From Toxonevra muliebris (taxonomy: Eukaryota > Arthropoda > Insecta > Diptera > Pallopteridae), in assembly GCA_963691655.1 (NCBI GenBank), contig OY829327.1, forward strand, positions 64,058,079 through 64,122,078: 64,000 bases of DNA. The letters run 5' to 3'. The notes under the pieces are model-generated. The model searched no databases. It was not told where the DNA came from and worked only from the letters and a program-made list of their open reading frames with translations. Shown here piece after piece: positions 1 to 10,470 of the stretch. Positions within the stretch are counted from its first letter, which is position 1, and the number at the start of each line of letters is the position of its first letter. Both the position numbers and the translations under genes were made by a program.

Positions 1-135
1 GCGGAGCATTTAGTGTCTTTTAAATTGAAAAAAAACACGTTAAAAACCCCGCTGACCGCTAAATCATTTTTTTCCGCGTTTTAATTTCCAAAAACCACTA
101 AATTTAACGGGAAAAGCGCTGAGTTGGCCACACTG
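1..135 (-). mobile_element. End fragment of DNA transposon X (third copy)
   Basis: The stretch matches the terminal part of the element at 701-2403 and, inverted, the segment from 47349. All end in a cagtgtggccaact-like terminus followed by a run resembling ctaaatttagtg and an A-rich stretch with a gcggtcagcgg block. The terminus faces right and stops at 135, so the rest of the copy lies beyond the left edge. Which superfamily it belongs to is not resolved. Confidence 0.6.
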
Positions 136-182
136 CCTATCAGTTCTCGTCAAAGTTAATATTTCGAACAAAAACATTTAGG

Positions 183-278
183 TGATGGACAGCGCCCTCT
201 ATAAATTAAGTATGCATATATGTATGACATAATTGATAATGTGTTTATTTCTCAATTGATAGAGGGCGCTGCCCATCA
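183..278. repeat. 96-bp near-perfect hairpin (mini-MITE or foldback)
   Basis: The two ends pair over about 28 bp with three mismatches: tgatggacagcgccctctat at the left and its near complement atagagggcgctgcccatca at the right, with an AT-rich loop of about 40 bases. Size and symmetry suit a tiny MITE. A precursor-hairpin RNA has the same geometry and cannot be excluded from sequence alone. Confidence 0.6.
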
Positions 279-700
279 TTTTCTATTGGGATTCATGCTG
301 TCACTAATTGTGGATTTTGTTTTCCTGTGTTGCCAATAGATTAATTTGAAACTGAATAAATATATTTAATTACGATTTATTGAAAAAACAATCTTAAGCT
401 GAAAAGCACAAGTGTCAGTTAATCTGCACAGCACACGAAATTAAAATGTTTAAAATAACTTAGAAATATTTTATCGTACTGATATTAGTTTTAAAATTGA
501 GTTTTCTTAGAAAGCGTAGAATATGTCTTGAGTGGTTGGTAGATCGTAGTATATGTATTGGTATCCAATGATAGTGGTTTTGCATGGTTGTGATTCTCAT
601 GGGATGCTTTGATAATTGAGTGTTGTGGTGAGCGAGACTCTTGTTGAGTTAGTGCTCATCGTTATCGAAAACATTTTATAATTACGGCGAAGCTTGTTGA
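279..700. other. Unassigned AT-rich stretch
   Basis: I see no reading frame, inverted repeat or similarity to other parts of the window between the hairpin and transposon X. Confidence 0.5.
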
Positions 701-820
701 CAGTGTGACCAACTTTTGTTTTCCAAAATCCGCTAAAATGAAGAAATAAACGCGTATTTTCTTTCAAAAAGCGCTAAATTTTTCCCTTATAAAAGTTTTA
801 AACACAAATTTTTTTATATA

Positions 821-1422
821 CAGTAGAATCGAGATAATTCGTACCCCATGTTGGCAACCTCTTATAATTCGTAATGCAAAGCAAAATTCTATGAAACTAT
901 GATTCGAAAAAAATCAATCACTTCACTTCTTATGGAAGTTTTTGTGTTTTCTGTGGTTGACAAGATACGCGAGAAAAGCCTCAAGCTAATTCGTATTTTA
1001 TTTTAACCTCGTTAACCCTGGGATTGTATATCCCAATAATGTTCGAAAACTTAAGTAAAATGGGAGATACGGTTTCCATTTTATTTGAGTTTTCTTTAAA
1101 ATACGGATGCGGGCTGTCAATGAGTGGATTGCATACATGCAGTGTCATCGCCATAAATTGGCTTTGCTATAATTTTATTATAATTGGTTACAAGGGTTAT
1201 AGCAGACATTATGACCCATTGCAAAACTTAAGTATAACTGTAAGGATTAAGAGTCCTGGAAATATTCTTTTTTTAAATTTATTTTAATATTTGCATAAAA
1301 TATTGAAGAAACTCAAGCCAGATTTTGAGGAAAAACTCGGGGGTGAAAACGTTAAATTGAAAACCTCTGTAATTCGTAAAAACTTGCTGGTCCCTTGCGT
1401 TACAAATTAATGGGTTTTGCTG
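821..1422. mobile_element. Non-autonomous pogo/Tigger-like element, TA duplication
   Basis: A TA dinucleotide sits on each side (819-820 and 1423-1424). The left end reads cagtagaatcgagataattc and the right end, complemented, cagcaaaacccattaattt. Ends starting cag with a TA duplication are usual for the Tc1/mariner superfamily including pogo/Tigger. The sequence recurs inverted at 47847-48406. The 87-residue frame at 1024-1287 shows no transposase motif and is probably chance. Confidence 0.65.
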
Positions 1423-1572
1423 TATTAAAAAGAAAATTAAGTAAATACAAGTATTTTTAAAGTTTTTAATTCACAGCATTTTTAAATTATATAATCACAA
1501 GAAAAACTAAAATAAGATAATGGAAAAAGAGTTTTTATACACTTTGATCACAAAAAAATATACAGATTAATA

Positions 1573-1713
1573 ACACTGTACAAAGGTCAAAAAAGCTCAA
1601 GAGTTTTGAAAGTTGATCTTATATAATTTAAGTACGCTGAACATAATGGCTTTTCTCTATCACGTCTAATTTATTTTTTATAACGGTTAAAAAAAATCAT
1701 ATATGTATAGAAG
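1573..1713. repeat. Partial copy of the foldback element that follows
   Basis: It repeats, in direct orientation, the arm of the neighbouring foldback: cactgtacaaagg, then gctcaagagttttgaaagt, then a block with gtacgctgaacataat and a second with gtctaat. It keeps the middle block that the left arm of the neighbour has lost. Confidence 0.6.
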
Positions 1714-2028
1714 CACTGTACAATGGAATTGACCAAAAAGGAAAGCTCAAGAGTTTTGAAAGTGCATTTTTTTCTCTAAATCGTCTAATTTTTTTATAAT
1801 GGGTTAAAAAAGAAACGTCCATAAAAATATTGTTTCTACATTTTTAAAAAAATAAAAATCTACAAACAATATTTTTTATGTACGATTTTTTTTTCAACCC
1901 GTTTATAAAATAATTAGACGATACAGAGAAAAACTGAGAACACTATTATGTTCAGCGTACGCGATTTATATGAGATCCACTTTCAAAACTCTTGAGCTTT
2001 TCTTTTTGGCCAATTCCGTTGTGCAGTG
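1714..2028. repeat. Foldback (inverted-repeat) element, about 315 bp
   Basis: The two arms are complementary over 130-170 bp, from cactgtacaatggaatt at 1714 to aattccgttgtgcagtg at 2028, and meet at an A/T-rich centre near 1855. The left arm lacks about 45 bp present in the right arm. It lies between the coding remnant and the pogo-like insertion of transposon X, and is absent from the 47-kb copy, so it arrived after the two copies separated. Confidence 0.75.
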
Positions 2029-2039
2029 TAATTTATAAC

Positions 2040-2280
2040 TATCACATATCGATGTCGAATATTCTCTTCATTACTATCAGCTTCTTCTGGCCATAACACA
2101 TTGTTCTGAACTTTATAAACATTAGTGCGGTTTTTTTACGTCATCAGGTATTTTGTAGTTTTCACAAAATGAATTTTCGTGTTTTAATCCATTTTTTAAA
2201 TGCAGTAAAGAATTTTTTGAATGAGTGACTCACGGTTACGAACTTTGGTTGAAAATAAGTTCATTGCTCATGGTTTTGAC
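2040..2280 (-). pseudogene. Transposase C-terminus-like remnant of transposon X, copy 1
   Basis: The complement of this stretch aligns with the better preserved plus-strand frame at 47552-47803: shared features are a Lys/Asn-rich stretch, GLKHENSFC-like residues, and the acidic end WPEEADSNEEN. Here the frame is broken by small indels and loses its terminal codons. Conservation of the same frame in two copies argues that it once coded. I do not recognise the family; a P-element, hAT or THAP-type transposase tail are all possible. Confidence 0.4.
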
Positions 2281-2424
2281 AAAAATTGTTGTTAGGACTA
2301 TTCAGGAAATGGATTATTTAGCGGGGCTAAATCATTTTTTTTCGCGTTTTAATTTTCAAAAAGCACTAAATTTACCGGGAAAAGCGCTGAGTTGGCCAAA
2401 CTGTTATGAGATGAATTGGTTTAA

Positions 2425-3150
2425 GTTTGAACAGGTGTGTTGACTGGGGTTTCGCTTAGCCACTCCCGTTCCAAATGCGCTGGTTTGAGCCTCTCTATAG
2501 ATACATAAAAGTTATAAATGCCATGATATTGAATTTGGAAAACACGATCGGAAAGCTTGAGGTGACCTGAAATGGTCCTTCGTACAGTCTTTCGAGAGAT
2601 TGTGTATTTTCGTTGAGAAGAAAAGCATGCGTGCAAGTTGCCAAGTCTTTGTGGCAAAGCGGTTTACGTTTGTAGTTGTGAGCTGTTGGAACTGGTTTTA
2701 ATTCGCGCATGTGTTCCCTGAACTCTTCAATAAAGATTTGTGAATTCGGAGAAAAATCACCGTGAGTGAAAAGTTCACCTTACGTGAACGGTGTCAGAGT
2801 TTAATTAGGCCGTTGGAGGTGGGATGATAAGCTATAGTACGAAGGCGTTGAGTTCCAACAAATTTGAGTAGTGCGCCAAACAAGGCAGATTCGAATTGTG
2901 AACCTTGGTCAGTTGTTATGATTTCTGATGAACCAAATCTGCAAACCCAGTATAGAATGTTCTAGCGACTGTGTCAGCCGTTTGGTCGTTTATGGGGAAT
3001 GCCTGTCTTTTGATTGTTGGTAGTTTAAGCAATTCCGAGGCCAGTGGAACGTTTCACATTTGGCCAGAAGAATCGTTGTTGGATTATACGCAGCGTTGCT
3101 TTAACACTTGGGTGAGATAAGCGATGAAAACGATTGAAAGTTTGTTACCG
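2425..3150 (-). pseudogene. Ty3/gypsy-type retrotransposon integrase remnant
   Basis: Read on the minus strand (from 3150 down) three parts of a retroviral-type integrase appear in order. The zinc-binding start has HRLSHPSVKATLR followed by RFFWPNVK. The catalytic core has TTDQGSQFES, with the second catalytic aspartate, and then TIAYHPTSNG. The C-terminal part has KDLATCTHAF and, in another frame, SIERLKPAHLE. Integrase joins retrotransposon DNA to the host chromosome. The frame shifts several times and contains stops, so this is dead. The first catalytic aspartate was not located. No gag, protease or reverse transcriptase lies next to it and no LTR was paired with it. Confidence 0.85.
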
Positions 3151-3179
3151 TAGAGACGCTGGCAAGTAGAGGCGTCCAG

Positions 3180-3262
3180 AAAGATAGATAAGAAACATAC
3201 CCAAGCCGAGAATCAAACTCGGGTCTCCAGAGACAAGAGTCTGGCACTCTGCACTAGACCAC
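3180..3262 (-). repeat. tRNA-like SINE head (second family)
   Basis: The complement folds as a tRNA-like sequence with a box A-like gtggtctagtgcagag and a box B-like gagtttgattctc spaced as in a tRNA gene. A complete set of tRNA stems is not evident, and it abuts another SINE, so a retroposed head is more likely than a working tRNA gene. Confidence 0.5.
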
Positions 3263-3267
3263 AGTGG

Positions 3268-3510
3268 CGATGGTAGGACCTACAGTTTAACGCCGATTCC
3301 GAATGGCTGTGGCAATTTTTTATCCGCTTGATTTTGCCATTACCAACCAAGGTGTGTACTTGTACACATTCTTATAATTCTCACCCACTTCATATCGATA
3401 GTGAATATAAGAAGTTTATGAGAATTAACCACCAGACCAAGACGGAAATCGAACCCGCAACCTTCTGGATGAAAGTCTAGTGCACTATCCACTAGACTAT
3501 CGAGGTCGTC
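3268..3510 (-). repeat. tRNA-derived SINE, copy 1
   Basis: The complement starts with a tRNA-like head (box A-like tagtctagtggatag, box B-like gggttcgatttcc), continues into a body with acttcttatattcactatcg and acaagtacacacctt, and ends near aaactgtaggtcc. The same unit recurs at 40092-40241 (internally deleted) and 51170-51462, all on the minus strand. SINEs are copied by RNA polymerase III from such internal boxes and mobilised by LINE enzymes. Confidence 0.75.
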
Positions 3511-4044
3511 ATGTTTACGTTAACTTTGAACTCAAATTTCACAAACACTCTCTAAACAAAGGGTCGATACAAATTACCTCCAAACATCACCTATTATATT
3601 TAAATCACAACTATAAAGCTTTCATCAATTAAAACTACACAGTTTTCCGAAATTTTGTAATTAGGCAAACGACTCATTTGTTTGTAGTTCAGATCATCGA
3701 TCCGACTTATATGCATGTAAAAAAACGCATGTTGGTAATTCGGAACGATTTTAAAAGTTAATTTTTTTCTTATTATGCTTGCTAAAATAGTGCTTATTTT
3801 TATCAAATTATAGGAGAATGTTTAGTGAACAAAACCCTACATAAATTATATAAATATACTTACCAGCACAAAAGTTATAATTGGTATAATATTTATGGTT
3901 TTCTTATTTCATTTGTTAAGGTTTATAACGAAGCGTCGTTATAAGCAAACTTCACAATTTTTTTATTGTTGTCATTTTATATATATTCTGAATTTATATA
4001 CATCCGTTACTTATATTCTACTTAAGTTTTTCACCATAACTAAT
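3511..4044. other. Unassigned stretch with a short dispersed motif
   Basis: No gene. Around 3720-3760 the words gcatgttggtaattcgg and cgattttaaaa recur near 15335, and taattcgg(at)cga words recur near 61411 and 61930, so a piece of an old dispersed repeat is present. The 68-residue minus frame at 3600-3806 has no recognisable motif. Confidence 0.4.
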
Positions 4045-4257
4045 ATCTAGCACACAGGCAGTCAGCACGGTTTACCACATCAATACCTCATAACACAAGC
4101 TCACCACATCACTCGCTGATACACACACACGCAGTCAACACGGTTACCCACATCAATACATCACAACACAAACTCACCACACTGATCGGTTATACAAACA
4201 CACTCAAGCATCACTGTTACTCGCATCAGTTCATCACAACTGCATAACAATCACATC
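4045..4257. repeat. Imperfect tandem repeat, about three units of 70-75 bp
   Basis: Units begin near 4047, 4122 and 4192. The first two share cagtca(g/a)cacggtt, cacatcaata and acacaa(g/a)ctcacca in the same order; the third is more diverged. The block is rich in cac and has little G. It lies upstream of a TATA-like box in the presumed LTR below. Confidence 0.55.
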
Positions 4258-4265
4258 AGTACGAC

Positions 4266-5013
4266 TAGTGTTGATTCGTTACCCACATAGTATCGATACT
4301 TTTACTCATTACTTGTATCGAACAAAAGTATCGATGCTACCGAAAATATCGGAAAAAAGTATGGAATATGTACTTGTATCGAATACTCGTTTAAAGAGAC
4401 AAATTACACTTTTTTTAAGTGGTTGTCAAGGAAAACATTTTGGCCAGAACGGCCCTTTGTTATACAACATGGTTGAGCCTACAGTTTACACTACTCAAAA
4501 CGAGTTTTTCGCCTATAAATCATGATTTTGAGATATTTCCACTGGAAACACGTGAATCATATAGAAATTACGTTATTTTAATTTAGCAAATCGCTAGAAA
4601 ATTTATAATAGAAGGAAAACTAATCAACAGATTAAAGCTTGTTAAAAATATTTTATTATAATGAAAAGGTTTCAATAAACATTATGTTCTACATGCATGG
4701 CCGGAAATATTTTCTAGAACTTCAATTCTGTACTGCAATATTGTCATAAATTTAAATAAATTGCAGTAGCATTTTGAAATATATTATTGATTGCTGTAAA
4801 ATATTGTAAAATTATCCACAATTTTAAATATTGTATAGCAATATTTCAGTTTTTTAAATAAAGATTTTCCAAAAGTATCGAGTATCCGATACTGACCCTT
4901 TTTTCCGATACCAAGTAAAATACTTATGTTATAGCATCGAGTAAAAAAAGTGCTTGAATCGAATGAAAAGAATCGAGTTTTTACTTGTATTTACTTGTAT
5001 CGAATCATCACTA
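4266..5013. mobile_element. Non-autonomous hAT-like element, copy 1
   Basis: The ends are inverted (tagtgttgattcg at the left, cgaatcatcacta at the right) and flanked by agtacgac and agaacgac, which match at seven of eight bases. Eight-base duplications are typical of hAT transposons. Near both ends are repeated gtatcgata and ttacttgtatcga words. A second copy, in the opposite orientation, starts at 27974. No transposase is encoded. Confidence 0.75.
4438..4494 (-). repeat. Decayed SINE tail inside hAT copy 1
   Basis: This short stretch resembles the tail of the SINE at 51170-51462: tggccagaacggccc, then ttgttatacaacat, then gcctacagttta correspond position by position to its cctgaacggccc, ttgtgataccacat and acctacagttta. 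Identity is roughly three quarters by eye. Confidence 0.45.
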
Positions 5014-5492
5014 AGAACGACAGTGACTGTGATCGTGTGTGATCATCATTAGCGCAAGATGATGACCATCCAGACATCACACTGTTGTAACGCAAGTAGT
5101 TACTACATCGTTGGCAACCACCTACAAACATCGCTGTATTACTCACGACGGTAACACATTCTACCATCACCAACACCATAAAACAATCCACGGTGCCTCA
5201 CCGATATAAAAGGTCGATGCACAGAGTCTATCAGGGAGTCTGTCAGGAGAAGTCTATCCGGGAGTCTGTCAGGAGTCTGGCCACGCGCTCGATCAGGTGC
5301 TACAGTTAACCTGCGGTCGCTCTATTTCTTGTTCTATTTTCTTTTAAATTTTGAATTTCAATTGTGGAATTAATTGGCATGAATAAATTAAATTTTATAA
5401 CGTTGTGGAAAATAAGCTCTCGATATTTTATTTTAATCTGACGGTTTACTTACTACCACATCGCTTACAATAGAAAATCGTATTACATTAAA

Positions 5493-7153
5493 AAGACGAT
5501 TAAGAAGAGACTGGCAAGCCAATAGATCACCTATGGTTAAAAAACAATTGAACATTTGGACAAAAAATTAAGCAAGTCTCTAAAAGCTGATAAAGAAAAA
5601 AACTTGGAAACTTACCTTCGAAATCTCTCAGCTAAAAAACAAAATGACTACTCGTTATGGAAGGCGGTTAAAGGATTAAAAAGACCAGTAAGTAGGGAAG
5701 TTCCGATCCGGTTATCAAATGGAGGATGGGCCCGAACCGACTCTAAAGGTTAAAGGCGATGCGTTTGCTCAACATTTAAAACAAGTATTCAAACCAAATC
5801 CATTTACAATGCACACAAACACTTTTCAACCAAATCACACAATTCCAACATTATCAAATAACCATATTCAATTCAAAATAAAGGAAATAAACAATTAACA
5901 ATAAAGGAAATAAACAATTAACAAGACTTAAAAAAAGCACCAGGAATAGACAAAATAACGCCAGAAATTATTAAAAAACTACCCCGGATAGCTGTCAAAC
6001 ACCTTCAGCATATAATGAATGGTATATTACGCTTGAATTACTTTCCATCCGCTTGCAAAATATCGGAAATAATGATGATTCCTAAACCTGGCAAAGACCC
6101 TACAATTGTAAATTCTTATAGGCCAATAAGCTTAATATCAGTTTTTTCAAAACTCTTCGAAAAATTACTTATTGGTAGAATCCAAATAGATCTTGATAGT
6201 AGTAGCGTTTTGCCCTCGCACCAATTTAGTTTCAGAACAAAACATGGAACCATAGAGCAAGACCACAGAATCGTTGCAGAAATAAAGAAAGCATTTGAAG
6301 AAAGAAGACGTAGCCAAGGCATTTGATAAAGTCTGGTATGATGGATTATTGTACAAAATACAAACATTGCTTCTAAAAAGTACCCACGCTATACTTAAAA
6401 GCTATGTAACGAACAGAAAGTTCATTGTAAAGCACAAGTCGTTCACATTTCGAAGTTACGATATTTCAGCAGGCGTTCCACAGGGAAGTGTGCTTGGGCC
6501 CCTTCTTTATCTGGTCTTTACATCAGATCTGCCTACAAACAGAGAGCTGTTAACATCAACTTTCGCTGACGACACTGCTATACTAAGCACACATATCAAT
6601 CCATGTAAAGCAATAGAAAATCTTCAAGCGCATATAATAAATGTAGAGCAATGGTTACAAAAATGGAGAATTGAAGTTAATGAATTTAAGTGCACACAAG
6701 TTACTTTCACACTTAGGCAAGGGAACTGTCCTGTCATCAAAATTAAAAATAGAAATATTCCGCAGAAAACTGAAGTCAATTACTTGGGGATACATCTTGA
6801 CAAGCGGTTAACATGGAAAAAACATATAGAAACGAAACGTACCCAAGCTAAACTCAAGCAGCGAATATGAATAGGCTCTTAGGAAGCCATTCAAAATTAT
6901 CTCTGGAAAACAAAGTACTCCTATTTAAGACGATCATAAAACCAATATGGATCTATGGTATCCAACTCTGGGGTACATCATCCAACTCCAACATACAATA
7001 AAAAATGATGCAGTAAAATTTTGTCAAAACTATGCTTTAAAACTAAAACTGCATCCAAATAAATTAGCTAACGACCTGCTGCAAAGAAAATACATAAAAA
7101 GATTAAAAAAAAGAGACACAACTGATATTGGAATATTATTAATCAAAAAATAA
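5493..7153 (+). pseudogene. Jockey-like LINE ORF2 remnant (reverse transcriptase), copy A
   Basis: Pieces of a non-LTR retrotransposon polymerase appear in order but in shifting frames. First comes the linker before the reverse transcriptase (RLRRDWQANRSP, then SLWKAVKGLKRP near 5670). Then the fingers (KAPGIDKITPE, IPKPGKDPT, SYRPISLIS near 6110), motif B (AGVPQGSVLGPLLY near 6475) and the catalytic FADDTA near 6562. The thumb follows (NYLGIHLDKRLTWKKHI near 6790). The protein copies its RNA into DNA at a nicked target. The 5 prime endonuclease half is missing. Motif A survives only partly (AKAFDKVWYDG near 6310), directly after a frameshift. The C-terminus has an internal loss near 7000. 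The same family is present at 15516-19430. Confidence 0.9.
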
Positions 7154-7266
7154 AAGAAAAATAATAATAAATTATATAGTAAATAAGAATATGTACCAAC
7201 TAATATTAAATAATTATTATTATGTGTTTTTTGTAGACTATGAAAATTAATTTTCAAAGTCTTGAC

Positions 7267-8454
7267 CGAAAGCCACCCCTAGCGCCTAAAGTGACCATTT
7301 GGCACTTTTTTACGATTTTTAAATTCACCCGTAAGGATTTTCCAGATAGCGGTAATTTTTTCAAAATTAAAGTACGTAGGTAATTCAATTTAGTTCACCT
7401 TTGACAAATGCCGTCAAAAAATTGCACGAAAAAACAAAGTAGGAGTTGAAAAAATTGCCTTATCGTGGAAATTTGTAATCTTTATTTTCGTCTGTCAATT
7501 ACAGTATTACATGCACAGGTTTCCCACGTAGAACACGACACTCGTAGAGCACGACAGTAATCAGTAAATTTTTACTGATTACAGAAAATTCAATGCAGTC
7601 TCACCAGAGGAAATAAATCGTTTAAGTACCTAATAAATATTTTTAGTTGGAAGCGCCCACTGTATCACAAAAAAAAGGAGCTATTGTCAAGCGAACCTGA
7701 CTATTTGATACCCTGCAACTTGTTGGCAATTATTCATTCTTCCTAATTCAAAGTACACTCAGTAGACATTCAGCAGACAGACGGACATGGTTAAATCGAT
7801 TCTCCTAAAGTAGCTGAACATTTATGTAAAAATAACGTATAATGTATCTGGTGATAATTTACAGTTATGAGGTGATGATTTTGTAATATGTTCTTTTTCT
7901 TTTTAACAGAGGAAAAGAAGATAAGCTATGTCAAAATTTTGAACTAAAAATATTTATTAGGAACTTTAACGATTTATTTCCTCTGGTGCGACTGCATTGA
8001 ATTTTCAGTAATCACTAAAAATTTACTGATTACTGCAATTTTTTTCAGTAATCAGTAAAAATTGCATTTTAAATTGCAATATCAGTAAAAATACATTTTT
8101 ACTAAATTTTACTGGTACTGCAAAGTGCCCATCTATGGTAGTTACTTCTTAATTGGAAAGTTTCATTGATTTAAGGCAATTTTTTCAACGCCTGCTTTGT
8201 TTTTTGCAATTTTTTGGCGACATTTGTCAAACGTGAACTTGATTGTGCTCGACATGGGTTCACTAAAAGTTAATTTATCTGTTCAAATATAACTCGGTTT
8301 GAAAAATTTTTGTATTTTAAATAAACTAAATTGAATTACCTACGTACTTTAATGTTAAAAAAATTACCGCTATCTGGAAAATCCTAACGGGTGAATTTAA
8401 AAATTCGTAAAAAAAAGTACCAAATGGTCACTTTAAGCGCTAGGGGTGGCTTTC
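7267..8454. mobile_element. Long inverted-repeat (foldback) transposable element
   Basis: The outer ends are complementary: cgaaagccacccctagcgc at 7267 and gcgctaggggtggctttcg at 8454. Pairing continues through gattttccagatagcggtaa, acgtaggtaattcaattta, and, after a gap, agaggaaataaatcgtt in both inner arms (near 7612 and complement near 7965). The right arm has about 100 extra bases near 8225-8330. The centre (about 7660-7940) has no coding frame. No convincing target duplication was found. Arms of several hundred bases suit foldback-type DNA elements. Confidence 0.8.
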
Positions 8455-8993
8455 GATTCATTTGTATCAAAAAACTGGGTACGCCATTCGCTTTAGCGAC
8501 ATTTTTACATAGGTATGAATATCTGAAAATCTTTTATATGCAATGAGAATGCGTTTTCCATACAAAATTGAAAAACTATTGTAAAACATCCTTTTAAAAT
8601 CACGGTTTTCGGAGTAGCGCATCCAGTTTTCGCAAATTTAAATTTTTTCTTTCATTTTAATTTGTTTTTAGCACCCTATTTTCATATTCTGCTGTCACAA
8701 TGAAGATTTGAAATACTTTAGCAAAATAAGCCATCTAATATGCATGGTATGGATGTGTTTACTAAAAGTACGTATCACGGGTATTCTGAATCAATAAAAC
8801 CATTTTAATTTTTTTTTCATTAAATTAATTTTAATGAAATTATAAAAAATATGTTTAATGTTTTACTTAAACCTATAAACACAAGCACACACACATAGAT
8901 ATACCTATACGCAATCGATATGTGTACATGCTTTAATCTCAAGAGCAACTACCGAGATCTCCCGACTGAAGGTATTTGCTAAAGTTGTATGTA
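8455..8993. other. Unassigned stretch
   Basis: AT-rich, with no reading frame above background and no match to other parts of the window that I can see. Confidence 0.5.
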
Positions 8994-10015
8994 CAGTGTC
9001 GAACAAAACTAAAGCAAGGATTCTTCCTTGTTTGCATTTTGCTTAGTTATATTGTAAAACATGCTTGAACTGAAATTTTGTTTATGAATGTAGTAAGAAT
9101 ATACACTCGTTGTAATAAAATATAATAAATACAATATTATTTTTCAAATAAAATAAAAATATTAACTCAAAAGTAACAAAATGCATAAAACTGGCGCGAC
9201 AAAACTAAGCCACGTATAGAATATATTAATGGAAAAATTCGATTTCTCCACTATTTTGTAGCATATTCATTATTTTTCAGAGCTGTTGCACATTTTCGTG
9301 GCATGGACTCAGTAAAATTGCTCTTAAACGTTTGCAGAAATGTTCTTCCATGCAATCTCCGATTAGTAGAAAATGGAATCCTTGTTTTTATCCTTTATGC
9401 GCTGAATTTTCCGTTCTACAATTTCCTATATATTTTTTGAGATTGGGTGAATGGGTGGTCCTCTATCAAATCCCGATCTTATTGGCAACAAACCACACTT
9501 TTACACATCGTGATGGGATCTTCATCGTGCTGGCAGACTTGCTTGCACGGTCTTTCATTTGGCAGTAGCCCTGCTAAAGTGCGCGGTTACAAATTCGAGA
9601 AATAAATGGCTTTTTCATGCTTTGGTATGTTGCTAAGCCACCCTCTACAGCTTTTCGTTGGATAAACCTGTGTGAAATGTTTAAACGCAATTTATTTCCA
9701 AGATATAAAAGGATATTTTTTTATAATCCGAATGATGGCCTGATCCTCACGTTTGGTTGTGCCCCCCTCCCCCCCCCCCCCGCGGTCTACCACCTCCATA
9801 TTTAGTATTTAAAAAATGGGAAGCCCGAAAACGGCTAATAGCTCGGGAATTAACGCAATAGCGAACAAAATTTTTTTTACAATGCATTACAGTGCATAAT
9901 TATACTAAATTTATAAAACAAAAAAAAAAAATATGTGCATACTTGCATATTTTTAAATTTTAATGAATTAAATGCTGACAAGGAAGAGTTCGTGCTTTAG
10001 TTTTGTCCGACACTG
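8994..10015 (-). mobile_element. Tc1-like DNA transposon, decayed
   Basis: The element is bounded by TA duplications (8992-8993 and 10016-10017). Its inverted ends are cagtgtcgaacaaaactaaa at the left and the complement of cagtgtcggacaaaactaaa at the right, 19 of 20 identical. Length, about 1.0 kb, and the TA target are those of Tc1 elements. It contains a minus-strand transposase remnant and a poly-C run (about 9763-9780). Confidence 0.9.
9270..9775 (-). pseudogene. Tc1-like transposase remnant
   Basis: Read on the minus strand, the start has TTKREDQAIIRI, as in the second helix-turn-helix of Tc1 transposases, followed by KYPFISWK. Near the other end are EIVERKIQRIKDKNKD and, in another frame, ESMPRKCATALKN, the typical C-terminal order. 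Tc1 transposase cuts out the element and inserts it at TA. The middle, with the DDE catalytic core, has mostly been lost, and stops and frameshifts break every part. It lies between intact-looking terminal repeats, so the element could only be moved by a related enzyme. Confidence 0.85.
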
Positions 10016-10074
10016 TATGTTCAAATTTTAAGTAAGACTTGAATATATTGCAAACAAAAATTATAAATTTTGAA

Positions 10075-10470
10075 TTACCGAAAGGAAAATATTGCAATCC
10101 TAACCGATAGTCAAGCGGCTATCAAGGGACTTATAATATATATAATCGGGATCGAATCCTTTGGATTCCGGGACATATTGGACTTTAAGGGAATAAAGCT
10201 GCAGATACACCAGCAAAAAAGGAGCATCAACTCTTTTCATAAGCCCGAAGCCATTCTGTGGAATGGGAAAAGTAACCTTCTCTCTATTAATTAGGAAAGA
10301 AAATCAAAGGCAATTAAACGTAGAACTCTATCCAGGATTAGAACATTTGACAGCAGTATTAGGAACCCATAATCTGAACCGCTTCAAGAAATGTGTGAAT
10401 TTGAATTTCAAAAAATAGTCTTAGATTCATTACAGTAATTCTAATAGGTCATTTTAGGTTGAGAGTCAGT
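10075..10470 (+). pseudogene. LINE fragment: RNase H domain and downstream tail
   Basis: The frame IAILTDSQAAIKGL carries the second aspartate-bearing motif of RNase H (SDSQAA in relatives). It is followed, with a stop and a shift, by WIPGHIGL and GNKAADTPAKK, matching the usual WVPGH and GN..AD..A motifs, and then by PKPFCGMG. Further on, ILIGHFRLR resembles the LTGH motif of the C-terminal zinc region. RNase H in some LINEs removes the RNA template. The first part of RNase H and the reverse transcriptase are absent. Similar domains are at 31311, 53160 and 54439. Confidence 0.85.

Larger units (their letters stand above)
701..2403 (-). mobile_element. DNA transposon X, copy 1 (composite)
   Basis: The ends are inverted: cagtgtgaccaac at 701 and the complement of cagtttggccaac at 2391-2403. 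Inside, read on the minus strand, come a transposase C-terminus-like frame (about 2280-2040), a foldback element (2028-1714), a TA-flanked pogo-like insertion (1422-821) and then the far end. The copy at 47349-48406 has the same order of transposase piece and pogo-like insertion at the same site. No matching target duplication was found at the outer ends (flanks cttgttga and ttatgaga), so the exact limits are uncertain. Confidence 0.55.
4045..5455 (+). mobile_element. Possible solo LTR interrupted by a hAT element
   Basis: Outside the hAT insertion this region has promoter-like order: repeats, then gatataaaagg near 5203, a GC-richer tract with a doubled gggagtctgtcagga (5233-5277), then gaataaattaaatt near 5383 as a possible polyadenylation signal. 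That layout fits an LTR, and no internal retrotransposon sequence follows. I could not fix the LTR ends or find a primer-binding site, so an unrelated promoter-bearing repeat remains possible. Confidence 0.35.

Noticed and set aside
3420..3510. Functional tRNA gene on the minus strand
   Set aside because: Box A and B are present, but the sequence continues into a repeated body and tail also seen at 40 and 51 kb, so it is a SINE head. A tRNA model search would settle it.
9763..9782. Regulatory poly-C tract
   Set aside because: It lies in a decayed Tc1 element and most likely reflects slippage; no paired G-run or other structure was seen nearby.
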